Shown: positions 19,115 to 27,566 of the stretch, in pieces
Position numbering within the stretch: position 1 is the first letter of the stretch
How the letters are laid out: each line of letters begins with the position of its first letter
Program-made: the position numbers and the translations under genes
DNA from: Gammaproteobacteria bacterium
GTDB lineage: Bacteria; Pseudomonadota; Gammaproteobacteria; SZUA-152
Direction of reading: 5' to 3'
DNA length: 37,032 nucleotides
Assembly (NCBI GenBank): GCA_011051755.1
Contig: DRKN01000093.1
Coordinates: forward strand, 1-37,032
The notes under the pieces: model-generated
Database searches by the model: none
The model's input: the letters and a program-made list of their open reading frames with translations, nothing else
What the model was told of the DNA's origin: nothing

Positions 19115-19750
19115 TTAGCGGGTGGTTGTTGAGTTGCTCGCCATCAACATCCCCTCACGGATTAAAAAATCAATCACGACATCCAGACCTTCACAGGTTT
19201 TTAGCTGGGTGAAGACGAAGGGCTTGCTGCTGCGCATGCGTTGACTGTCGATGTTCATGACCTCCAGGGATGCCCCCACCATCTCGGCAAGATCAATCTT
19301 GTTGATGACCAGAAGGTCAGACTTGGTAATGCCGGGGCCGCCTTTACGCGGGATTTTTTCACCGGAAGCGACGTCGATGACATAAATCGTCAGATCCGCC
19401 AGTTCCGGGCTGAAGGTTGCGCTGAGGTTGTCGCCACCGCTTTCGATAAAAATGATGTCGAGACCCGGAAATTTCTGCGACAGATCCTCCACGGCGGCCA
19501 GATTCATGGAAGCATCTTCGCGAATGGCGGTGTGCGGGCAGCCGCCGGTTTCTACGCCGACGATACGCTCTGCTTCCAGTGCCTGCGCTTCGGTGAGGAT
19601 GCGTTGGTCTTCGCGGGTATAGATATCATTGGTGACCACGGCGATGTCGTAGTCATTGCGCATGGCCTTGCATAATTGCTCAAGCAGGGCGGTCTTGCCG
19701 GAGCCGACCGGACCGCCGACACCAACGCGCAAGGGGGCCTTTGAATTCAT
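19115..19750 (-). CDS. ureG: Urease accessory GTPase UreG
   Basis: [22 protein letters not shown]-loop, [35 protein letters not shown]. Confidence 0.98.
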   Translation of the reverse strand: MNSKAPLRVGVGGPVGSGKTALLEQLCKAMRNDYDIAVVTNDIYTREDQRILTEAQALEAERIVGVETGGCPHTAIREDASMNLAAVEDLSQKFPGLDIIFIESGGDNLSATFSPELADLTIYVIDVASGEKIPRKGGPGITKSDLLVINKIDLAEMVGASLEVMNIDSQRMRSSKPFVFTQLKTCEGLDVVIDFLIREGMLMASNSTTTR

Positions 19751-19771
19751 ATTTTATTCCTCACTTAATTT

Positions 19772-19821
19772 AGTACCTTGGAAAAATTTCGTGAAGGTAC
19801 TTATCCCGTTCATTTGGGTTA
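19772..19821. repeat. Dispersed repeat family C, short copy between ureG and ureF
   Basis: AGTACCTT...ATTTCGTGAAGGTACTTATCCCGTTCATTTGGGTTA; last 36 bp match 16488-16523 with 2 mismatches; its final TTA is the ureF stop on the minus strand. Confidence 0.8.
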
Positions 19822-20523
19822 GGATCTGAATAAACGGCTGTACTGGGTTTCGTGCAGGCTGCTGGCAATGGCCTGGGCCGGTGTGCTGGCGCCAATGGCG
19901 TCATCTTCAAGTGCGATGGCATGTTCAACGGCGACGTTAATTTCCGCGCTGAATTGGTACAGGAGTTGCTGGCCTTCGGTTTGTCCCAGCGGCACCAGTT
20001 TGATGGCGGCCGCAACCGTGTTTTCCAACCAACTCCAGGTGTAGCCCGTGAGTAAATTCCGCAGGGGAATCCGCCAATGATGTGCAGCCAGCGCATAAGC
20101 TGCCAGTTGGCAACACATGAGAGAAGAGCGCCAGTTTTCCAGCGGCGGCCAGTCGTGGCTGTCGGGTAGCTGTTGCAATACCTTAAACAGGGCTCGCGCC
20201 CGCTGTTGTTCTTCGTTGCGGAGTTCAGAGGTTTCACGACTGGCGTACAGCCACTGAGCCCAATAATGGAATTCCGTGTGATTGTCACTGTTGACGGCAT
20301 CAAACAGTCGGACTAAAAGAGGTAGTTCGAGAGTTTGCAGGCTGTCGTCCAATACGGATTTCAGCCAGTGACAAGTGTCCGTTTTGTTGTGTATCCAGCC
20401 GCACTCAACGGCCCACTCCAGCCCCTGCGAATAGGTAAAGGCACCGGTCGGCAGATTGGGACTGATCAACTGCAGTAGACGCAGGCCTGGCAGGCCAGGA
20501 TTGGATAAGTCAATGTCAGGCAT
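19819..20523 (-). CDS. ureF: Urease accessory protein UreF
   Basis: LRLLQLISPNLPTGAFTYSQGLEWAVECGWI; position beside ureG. Confidence 0.96.
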   Translation of the reverse strand: MPDIDLSNPGLPGLRLLQLISPNLPTGAFTYSQGLEWAVECGWIHNKTDTCHWLKSVLDDSLQTLELPLLVRLFDAVNSDNHTEFHYWAQWLYASRETSELRNEEQQRARALFKVLQQLPDSHDWPPLENWRSSLMCCQLAAYALAAHHWRIPLRNLLTGYTWSWLENTVAAAIKLVPLGQTEGQQLLYQFSAEINVAVEHAIALEDDAIGASTPAQAIASSLHETQYSRLFRS

Positions 20524-20758
20524 GGTTTGTTGTTTTTGCCCGTATCCGTGCAGAGTGTGCGCTACTCAATAGACCGGACAGGCCGATGAGCAGGGCGGCG
20601 ACGAGCAAAATCCCGGCAATGATGAATCCCGTGCCCGCCATTTCAACGCAGTGGGCCCAGGCATGGGCCAGCAGACCCGTTGACGGGCCAGTGTCATGCG
20701 CCTGCGCCAACGGGGATGTCAAGGCTATACCAATGATCAGTAGTATTTTTGATGTCAT
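20516..20758 (-). CDS. Small membrane/exported protein in the urease operon (80 aa)
   Basis: ATG at 20758 with AAGGA about 7 nt upstream, starting about 10 nt after the ureE stop and overlapping the ureF start; signal peptide MTSKILLIIGIALTSPLAQA, then AHDTGPSTGLLAHAWAHCVEMAGTGFIIAGILLVAALLIGLSGLL. Confidence 0.75.
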   Translation of the reverse strand: MTSKILLIIGIALTSPLAQAHDTGPSTGLLAHAWAHCVEMAGTGFIIAGILLVAALLIGLSGLLSSAHSARIRAKTTNHA

Positions 20759-20768
20759 GGGATGTTCC

Positions 20769-21251
20769 TTATTCGTGGTTATGTGAATAGCTGTGTGAAT
20801 GATGGTGGCCTTCAGCGGCCTGTTGATAGGCGCCGGCCTCCGGTTCAAAGGGGGCTTGCTCAACAATCACTGCAAGGCCCATTTGTCGCACCATGTCATC
20901 CAATACATGGTCGTGCTGGTAACGCAGCCAGCCCTTTTCCACTTGCAGGGGAATGTGACGATTGCCCAGGTGATAGGCCGCACGGGCCAGCAGGGTGGGG
21001 TCATCGCTATGGAGGGTGGAAACGGTTTCGGCCGCGGCGATCAGTTCAATGATCAGGCCGTCACCATTGCCCAGTCGATCACCGCCCCGCAGCAGGGTGC
21101 CGCGTGGCAAAAACAGACCTACGTCCCGGCCATCGTCCAACCTGGTGCGCAGGCGACTGCGCACACGTTGTTCGATGGGCAGGGTCAGTCGGCCGTCGAT
21201 GTCGCCACGTTTATCCATCACCGCATCAATAATGTATGTCAGTTCAATCAT
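20769..21251 (-). CDS. ureE: Urease accessory metallochaperone UreE
   Basis: RVRSRLRTRLDDGRDVGLFLPRGTLLRGGD, AYHLGNRHIPLQ and a His-rich C-terminus EGHHHSHSYSHNHE. Confidence 0.96.
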   Translation of the reverse strand: MIELTYIIDAVMDKRGDIDGRLTLPIEQRVRSRLRTRLDDGRDVGLFLPRGTLLRGGDRLGNGDGLIIELIAAAETVSTLHSDDPTLLARAAYHLGNRHIPLQVEKGWLRYQHDHVLDDMVRQMGLAVIVEQAPFEPEAGAYQQAAEGHHHSHSYSHNHE

Positions 21252-21265
21252 GGTTTAATCTCTCT

Positions 21266-21337
21266 GGGTCGAATTCCCCGCAGCTCGCCTAGCAACAGTA
21301 GGTTCTTTAAGAAAAGCGCCTGTTTTGGGTGCTGCGA
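21266..21337. repeat. Dispersed repeat family B, copy 2
   Basis: ...CAGCTCGCCTAGCAACAGTAGGTTCTTTAAGAAAAGCGCCTGTTTTGGGTGCTGCGA, aligned with 13957-14033. Confidence 0.75.
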
Positions 21338-21341
21338 TTAT

Positions 21342-21470
21342 CGTCATTCCGGCCTGTTTTTAGCCGGAATCCAGAGATTGCCGTCCCGGGATCCGGTTCT
21401 CACTGGAGCGATTCATCCAGAGTGCTCGAAGTTTCCTACACGCTGGATTCCCGCCTGCGCGGGAATGACG
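21342..21470. repeat. CGTCATTCC...GGAATCCAG inverted-repeat element between ureE and ureC
   Basis: CGTCATTCCGGCCTGTTTTTAGCCGGAATCCAG (21342-21374) and CTGGATTCCCGCCTGCGCGGGAATGACG (21443-21470) in opposite orientation. Confidence 0.85.
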
Positions 21471-21570
21471 GTATTCAGCACTCTTCAATACCCTGCTTTC
21501 ACGTGGCGAAATAGCCTGCTGTGAGGGTTGTTTATTACCGTTTTCTAAAACAAGGCGTTAAGATAAAGTT

Positions 21571-23274
21571 CTAAAACAAAAAATAACGTTGCGCCATGGG
21601 TAATACGGTGGCGGGTTCACAGGTCAACAGCGCACCGTCGGCACGTACCTCGTAGGTCTGTGAATCGACTTCGATATACGGTGTGTAGCGGTTATGAATC
21701 AAGTCCTGTTTTTTGACGTTCCGGCAGTTTTTCACCACCCCCACTTTTTTTTGTAATCCCAATTGTTCAACAATGCCCGCGGACATGGCCGCAGCGGAAA
21801 CAAAATTCATACTGGTTGAGGCCAAGGCCTTACCGAAACTGCCGAACATGGGACGGGAGTGCACCGGCTGCGGTGTGGGAATCGAGGCATTGGCATCGCC
21901 CATCAGCGCATGGGCTATCATTCCCCCCTTGATAATCAGCGTGGGCTTGATACCGAAAAAGGCCGGTGACCACAGTACCAGGTCGGCCAGCTTGCCCACT
22001 TCCACCGAACCGACCTCATGGGCGATGCCGTGGGTAATGGCCGGGTTGATGGTGTATTTTGCCATATAACGTTTCACCCGGTTATTGTCGTTGTCAGTGC
22101 TGTCGCCCTGCAGTGCGCCACGCTGCACCTTCATCTTGTGCGCGGTTTGCCAGGTGCGGGTAATAACTTCACCGACCCGGCCCATGGCCTGTGAATCGGA
22201 AGAAATCATCGAAAATGCGCCCAGGTCATGCAGGATGTCTTCGGCGGCGATGGTTTCGCGGCGAATACGGGATTCGGCAAAGGCCACGTCTTCGGCGATA
22301 CCGGCATCCAGGTGATGGCACACCATCAGCATATCCAGATGTTCATCAATGGTGTTGACGGTATAAGGCCGCGTCGGGTTGGTGGAGGAGGGCAGTACAT
22401 TGTCGAGCCCACAGGCACGGATGATGTCCGGTGCATGACCGCCTCCGGCGCCTTCCGTGTGATAGGTGTGAATGGTGCGGCCTGCAAAGGCGGCAATGGT
22501 GTCTTCCACAAAACCGGACTCGTTCAGAGTATCGGTATGAATCGCTACCTGCACATCGAAGGCTTCTGCAACGTTCAGACAATTGTGAATGGCCGCCGGC
22601 GTGGTGCCCCAGTCTTCATGCAATTTGAGTCCCATGGCGCCGGCGGCGATCTGCTCGTGCAAGGCATCGGGCAGACTGGCATTGCCCTTGCCCATAAAAC
22701 CCAGATTCATGGGAAAGGCCTCGGCGGCTTCCAGCATACGGTGGATATTCCACGGCCCCGGTGTGCAGGTGGTGGCATTGGTGCCAGTGGATGGGCCGGT
22801 GCCGCCACCGAGCATAGTGGTGATACCCGAGGCCAGTGCTTCTTCTATCTGTTGCGGGCAGATAAAATGAATGTGGGCGTCGATGCCCCCGGCGGTGATA
22901 ATCTTGCCCTCGCCACCGATCACATCCGTGCCGGGGCCGATAACAATATCCACATTGTCCTGCACATCGGGGTTGCCCGCCTTGCCGATGGCGGCGATAC
23001 GGCCGCTTTTAATGCCGATGTCGGCCTTGACGATGCCCCAGTGATCGATAATCAGCGCATTGGTGATGACCAGGTCGGCCACCTCGGCGGAGATGGCCTG
23101 TGATTGCCCCATGCCATCACGAATGACCTTGCCGCCACCGAATTTGACCTCGTCGCCATAGGTGGTGAAGTCTTTTTCCACTTCTATCCACAGCTCGGTA
23201 TCCGCCAAACGCAATTTATCACCAATGGTGGGGCCAAACATTTCCGCGTAGGCCTGCCGGCTCATGGTCGCCAT
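21571..23274 (-). CDS. ureC: Urease subunit alpha UreC
   Basis: 567 aa; [56 protein letters not shown] (carbamylated Lys region), MVCHHLD. Confidence 0.99.
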   Translation of the reverse strand: MATMSRQAYAEMFGPTIGDKLRLADTELWIEVEKDFTTYGDEVKFGGGKVIRDGMGQSQAISAEVADLVITNALIIDHWGIVKADIGIKSGRIAAIGKAGNPDVQDNVDIVIGPGTDVIGGEGKIITAGGIDAHIHFICPQQIEEALASGITTMLGGGTGPSTGTNATTCTPGPWNIHRMLEAAEAFPMNLGFMGKGNASLPDALHEQIAAGAMGLKLHEDWGTTPAAIHNCLNVAEAFDVQVAIHTDTLNESGFVEDTIAAFAGRTIHTYHTEGAGGGHAPDIIRACGLDNVLPSSTNPTRPYTVNTIDEHLDMLMVCHHLDAGIAEDVAFAESRIRRETIAAEDILHDLGAFSMISSDSQAMGRVGEVITRTWQTAHKMKVQRGALQGDSTDNDNNRVKRYMAKYTINPAITHGIAHEVGSVEVGKLADLVLWSPAFFGIKPTLIIKGGMIAHALMGDANASIPTPQPVHSRPMFGSFGKALASTSMNFVSAAAMSAGIVEQLGLQKKVGVVKNCRNVKKQDLIHNRYTPYIEVDSQTYEVRADGALLTCEPATVLPMAQRYFLF

Positions 23275-23603
23275 TATTGTTGTTCCTCCGCCGAATTATT
23301 CAATGCGCCCATGACCTTGCCCTGAAAGCCGTACACGATACCTTTGCCGGCAAAAATCACCAATTCAACGCTGCGATGTTGCCCCGGCTCAAAACGCACT
23401 GCCGTACCGGCAGGGATATTGAGCCGGTAGCCACGGGTTTTTTCACGCTCGAATTTCAAGGCCGTGTTGGACTCGTAAAAATGATAGTGCGAACCAATTT
23501 GAATAGGCCGGTCACCGCTATTGGCGACGTCGATACGCAAGGTTGCACGTCCTGAATTGATCTCGATATCGCCTGTGCGGATCTTCATTTCGCCCGGAAT
23601 CAT
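23274..23603 (-). CDS. ureB: Urease subunit beta UreB
   Basis: Likely start [49 protein letters not shown]. Listed ORF extends to 23627. Confidence 0.97.
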   Translation of the reverse strand: MIPGEMKIRTGDIEINSGRATLRIDVANSGDRPIQIGSHYHFYESNTALKFEREKTRGYRLNIPAGTAVRFEPGQHRSVELVIFAGKGIVYGFQGKVMGALNNSAEEQQ

Positions 23604-23626
23604 CGTTTGCTCCAATTGTTGTACCA

Positions 23627-23929
23627 TCAGCTAATCGGTTGATGAACGGTGACCAGTTTGGTGCCATCGGGAAAGGTGGCCTCGACCTGCACCTCATCAA
23701 TCATCTCTGCGATGCCATCCATGACCTGCTCCACGCTGAGTATCCGGCGGCTTTCGTTCATCAGTTCGGCCACCGTCTTGCCATCACGGGCGCCTTCCAT
23801 AATGGCGGCGCTGATATAGGCCATGGCCTCGGGATAGTTGAGTTTGACGCCGCGTGCCAGTCGGCGTTCAGCCAGCAATGCAGCGGTAAACAGTAGCAGT
23901 TTGTCTTTTTCGCGCGGGGCTAAGTCCAT
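23627..23929 (-). CDS. ureA: Urease subunit gamma UreA
   Basis: [57 protein letters not shown]. Confidence 0.98.
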   Translation of the reverse strand: MDLAPREKDKLLLFTAALLAERRLARGVKLNYPEAMAYISAAIMEGARDGKTVAELMNESRRILSVEQVMDGIAEMIDEVQVEATFPDGTKLVTVHQPIS

Positions 23930-23998
23930 CGGTCTGCCTTTTTTAAAAGAAGAGTAAAGTTTACAAGCATGTGTCTAAACCACGTCTGAATTTTCAGT

Positions 23999-24065
23999 GT
24001 AGGGTGGGCATTGCCCACCATTGATATCTGGTTAGAGCAGAATCGGTGGGCGCTGCCCACCCTAC
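23999..24065. repeat. GGTGGGC-family inverted-repeat pair between ureA and ureD
   Basis: GTAGGGTGGGCATTGCCCACC (23999-24019) and GGTGGGCGCTGCCCACCCTAC (24045-24065), arms 19/21 complementary; the second arm encodes the ureD stop. Confidence 0.85.
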
Positions 24066-24934
24066 GTTGCCCATATTCGTGGTGGCACAGCAGTACGATC
24101 AAGCAGTTTGGGGCGTAATATGCGCCAAATTTCAGTGAGCTTCCGTTTCAAGCTTTCACTGTTGTTTCCCAAGCCACGAACCACCAGCAGGCCATCGATA
24201 AGCGTGACCCCCAGCGGTGTTGACGCGCCATTTTTCGTCAGATATTCACGTACTGTCTCAAGATGATCTTCGTTACAGGGAAAGGCCAACAGGGTCGCCT
24301 GTATGGGGTGATCACGCAGGCCTGCTGCCGCGGACAGGGTTTTCCTGTCGAGCACGCGCTGGCTTTCCACCAGTAACAGTGTCTGGTTATGATAGAACGA
24401 CAAGCGGGAATCAAAGGCGCCGTGTTCAAACCGCTCATGGCTGGCGGGGCGCCCCAGGCAACTGACATCCCAGCCGATGAAGACGGCGTCATCTTCCAGT
24501 TCGATGCGGGTGCGGACGCGCAAGCGAGCGCCGGCAAAGAGAATGTTTTCCTGTGGCAGCCATTCGAGACTGGCGCCGGCCTTGACGCAAAAGGTCTGTT
24601 GCAGAGACGCCCATTCACCGGCGCTCAAGTAAAATTTACCGGAGCCAGGGGTGGTACACAGCACCTGGGCCTTGTCGGTGACTTCCAGCGTAATCTGTAG
24701 TTGATCGCCGCCGACCACGCCACCGGGTGGATGAAGAATATAGATATGTGCGAGGTTTCCCTCGGGATAAAAGGGGCGTTGCACACGTAGCGGGCCAATG
24801 TGCCGGCTGTATTTGATTCGGCTGCGTGAAATAGGGGAGGGCGAATTGTTTTGTGCAAAACCCAGCGTCAGTTGTGCCAGCCAGCCAGCGGAAGCTGTCG
24901 TATTTTTCTCCTGTAGCAAAGACGCCGGATTCAT
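24062..24934 (-). CDS. ureD: Urease accessory protein UreD
   Basis: PLRVQRPFYPEGNLAHIYILHPPGGVVGGDQLQI; ATG overlaps the urtE stop (ATGA). Confidence 0.96.
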   Translation of the reverse strand: MNPASLLQEKNTTASAGWLAQLTLGFAQNNSPSPISRSRIKYSRHIGPLRVQRPFYPEGNLAHIYILHPPGGVVGGDQLQITLEVTDKAQVLCTTPGSGKFYLSAGEWASLQQTFCVKAGASLEWLPQENILFAGARLRVRTRIELEDDAVFIGWDVSCLGRPASHERFEHGAFDSRLSFYHNQTLLLVESQRVLDRKTLSAAAGLRDHPIQATLLAFPCNEDHLETVREYLTKNGASTPLGVTLIDGLLVVRGLGNNSESLKRKLTEIWRILRPKLLDRTAVPPRIWAT

Positions 24935-25626
24935 ACGGTTAAATATTCCTTGATCAGCTCTTTGGAGAGATTGTCCACCTGGCCCTTGGCGACCGGACGT
25001 CCACGGTCGAGGATGCAGAACTTATCGGCCACCTTTTTTACAAAGGGTAGTTTTTGTTCCACCAGCAACACCGTCATACCCATTTCGCGGTTAAGCTTGC
25101 CGATGATATCGCCGATTTCCGCTACGATGTTGGGTTGGATGCCCTCTGTCGGCTCATCCAGAATCAGTAATTTGGGATCAATGACCAAGGCGCGTCCCAC
25201 CGCCAGTTGCTGTTGCTGGCCGCCGGACAGGTCGCCACCGCGACGTTGATGCATTTCTTTTAGTACCGGAAACAGTTCATAGATGAATTGCGGTATCTTA
25301 CGTGCACGGTCGGGGCGGGCCGGTAGGCCAATTTGCAGATTTTCTTCCACGCTCAGCATGGGAAAAATCTGCCGGCCCTGCGGCACATAGCCAATCCCCT
25401 GTTTTGCTCGTTGCTCCATCGGCAGGGTGTGCAGGGCCATGTCCCGGTAATGGATCTCGCCAGACGCAATCGGCAGGGCGCCCATGATGCAATTGAGTAA
25501 AGTGGTTTTGCCGACGCCATTGCGACCCATCAGGCAAGTGCACTCGCCTTCGCTGACATCAAGCTCAATATCCCACAGAGTGTGGCTTTGACCGTAAAAT
25601 TGATTGAGACCACGGACTGTTAACAT
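24931..25626 (-). CDS. urtE: Urea ABC transporter ATP-binding protein UrtE
   Basis: LivF-like ATPase MLTVRGLNQFYGQSHTLWDIELDV, GRNGVGKTTLLNC, LSGGQQQQLAVGRAL; urt gene order. Confidence 0.95.
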   Translation of the reverse strand: MLTVRGLNQFYGQSHTLWDIELDVSEGECTCLMGRNGVGKTTLLNCIMGALPIASGEIHYRDMALHTLPMEQRAKQGIGYVPQGRQIFPMLSVEENLQIGLPARPDRARKIPQFIYELFPVLKEMHQRRGGDLSGGQQQQLAVGRALVIDPKLLILDEPTEGIQPNIVAEIGDIIGKLNREMGMTVLLVEQKLPFVKKVADKFCILDRGRPVAKGQVDNLSKELIKEYLTV

Positions 25627-25647
25627 GTGATTCTTTTGCTCATTGGC

Positions 25648-26478
25648 TCATTCACCGAGATAGACTTCGATTACCCGTGGATCTGACTGTACTTCGGCCA
25701 TGCTGCCCTCCGCCAGCACACTCCCCTGGTGCAATACCGTGACCTTGCGCGCAATGGAGCGCACAAAATCCATGTCGTGCTCCACCACGATGACCGTGTG
25801 TTTGCCGGCCAATGAAGTGAGCAGCTCTGCGGTACGCTCCATTTCCTGATGCGTCATGCCTGCCACCGGTTCGTCCACCAGCAGCAAGGCCGGCTTTTGC
25901 ATCAACAGCATGCCGATCTCCAGCCACTGTTTTTGACCGTGAGAAAGCTTTCCAGCCGGATCGCTAGCTAACTCGTTGAGGCCGATGATGGTCAGCACTT
26001 CATCGATCAATTCACGCTGTTCCGTGCTGAGTCTTGCCACCAGTAGTGGCCAGACCCGTTTGTCCTGTGACATGGCCAGTTCGAGGTTTTGGGATACCGT
26101 GAGGTTTTCAAACACGGTCGGTTTTTGGAATTTTCGTCCGATGCCTGCCTCGGCAATCTCCGGTTCGTCCATCTCCAATAGATTCAGGCGTTGCCCGAAC
26201 CAGGCCTGGCCCGTGTCGGGGCGGGTTTTTCCGGTGATGATATCCATCATGGTGGATTTTCCCGCGCCATTGGGGCCGATGATACAGCGCAACTCGCCGG
26301 TTTCAATGTACAGATTGAGATTATTGATGGCCTTGAAACCATCGAAACTTTTATTGAGACCTTCAAGGTATAAAATAATATTGTGACTGACATCAAGCTC
26401 AGGAGGTACAGCCTTTACCAGAAAATCAAAGACCCGGTCGCGACGTGAAAATTCGCGCAAGATCTGCATGGCTTTCAT
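25648..26478 (-). CDS. urtD: Urea ABC transporter ATP-binding protein UrtD
   Basis: Likely start MKAMQILREFSRRDRVFDFL (26478), overlapping urtC; LivG-like IIGPNGAGKSTMMDIITGKTRPDTG, LSHGQKQWLEIGMLLMQ. Confidence 0.95.
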   Translation of the reverse strand: MKAMQILREFSRRDRVFDFLVKAVPPELDVSHNIILYLEGLNKSFDGFKAINNLNLYIETGELRCIIGPNGAGKSTMMDIITGKTRPDTGQAWFGQRLNLLEMDEPEIAEAGIGRKFQKPTVFENLTVSQNLELAMSQDKRVWPLLVARLSTEQRELIDEVLTIIGLNELASDPAGKLSHGQKQWLEIGMLLMQKPALLLVDEPVAGMTHQEMERTAELLTSLAGKHTVIVVEHDMDFVRSIARKVTVLHQGSVLAEGSMAEVQSDPRVIEVYLGE

Positions 26479-27563
26479 GTTTTTTCTCTCCGCATGTTGC
26501 GCAGCCCGACAATGCCCTTGGGCAGGTATAGGGTGACCAGTATGAACAGGGCGCCCAGTGCATACAACCACATTTCGGGTAATGCAGCGGTAAAATAGGT
26601 CTTGGAATAGTTCACCAGCATGGCGCCGATGACTGCGCCATAGAGCGTACCACGGCCACCAATGGCGACCCAGATCAGTAGCTCAATGGAATTCAGAGGA
26701 GAAAATTCACCGGGATTGATGATGCCGACCTGTGGCACATACAGTGCACCGGCAACGCCTGCCATGATGGCAGAAAAAACAAAAACCCATAATTTGATGT
26801 TCTCGACCCGGTAACCGCAGAAACGGCTGCGGCTTTCGGCATCCCGAATGGCGACACTGGCCAGCCCCAGTCGCGAGCTGACGATGATTCGGCTCAACAC
26901 ATAACCGATGGCCAGAGCCGCTGCCGAGGCCAGGAACAGGGCGATGCGGGTGCTGTCCGCGCGCAGATCAAAACCCAGAATATCTTTAAAATCCGTCAGG
27001 CCATTGTTGCCGCCAAAACCCATTTCATTGCGGAAAAAGGCCAGCATCAATGCATAGGTCATGGCCTGGGTGATGATGGACAGATACACGCCGGTGACCC
27101 GGGAGCGGAACGCCAGATAACCGAACACATAAGCAAGTATGCCGGGCACCACCATGACCATCAATGCAGCGAACCAGAACTGGTCGAAGCCGAACCAAAA
27201 CCACGGCAGTTCCTGCCAGTTGAGAAAAACCATGAAGTCCGGCAACACCGGGTCACCATACACGCCGCGTTCACCGATCTGGCGCATCAGGTACATCCCC
27301 ATGGCGTAGCCGCCCAGGGCGAAAAAGGCGGCATGGCCCAGGGTGAGAATGCCGAGATAACCCCACACCAGATCGGCGGCTAGGGCGAGCAGGGCATAGG
27401 TCAGATATTTACCGAGTAGGGTAACGGTGTACGTGGACAGGTGAAAGATGCTGCTCTCCGCTACCAGTAGATTCAGCACTGGTACGACGATGCTCACGAC
27501 CAACAGGGTGGCCAGCAACCAGACGCCCGGCCGGTCATTTTTTAGAATATTCATCAACAACAT
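26475..27563 (-). CDS. urtC: Urea ABC transporter permease UrtC
   Basis: LivM-like permease; LVWGYLGILTLGHAAFFALGGYAMGMYLMRQIG; urt order. Confidence 0.95.
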   Translation of the reverse strand: MLLMNILKNDRPGVWLLATLLVVSIVVPVLNLLVAESSIFHLSTYTVTLLGKYLTYALLALAADLVWGYLGILTLGHAAFFALGGYAMGMYLMRQIGERGVYGDPVLPDFMVFLNWQELPWFWFGFDQFWFAALMVMVVPGILAYVFGYLAFRSRVTGVYLSIITQAMTYALMLAFFRNEMGFGGNNGLTDFKDILGFDLRADSTRIALFLASAAALAIGYVLSRIIVSSRLGLASVAIRDAESRSRFCGYRVENIKLWVFVFSAIMAGVAGALYVPQVGIINPGEFSPLNSIELLIWVAIGGRGTLYGAVIGAMLVNYSKTYFTAALPEMWLYALGALFILVTLYLPKGIVGLRNMRREKT

Positions 27564-27566
27564 GAA

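Noticed and set aside
13957-21337. Family B repeats as integron attC sites or a known riboswitch
   Set aside because: No integrase or cassette array, no clear attC R/L boxes, and no match to riboswitch consensus sequences I could recall.
22228-23103. 291-aa plus-strand ORF
   Set aside because: Antisense shadow of ureC.
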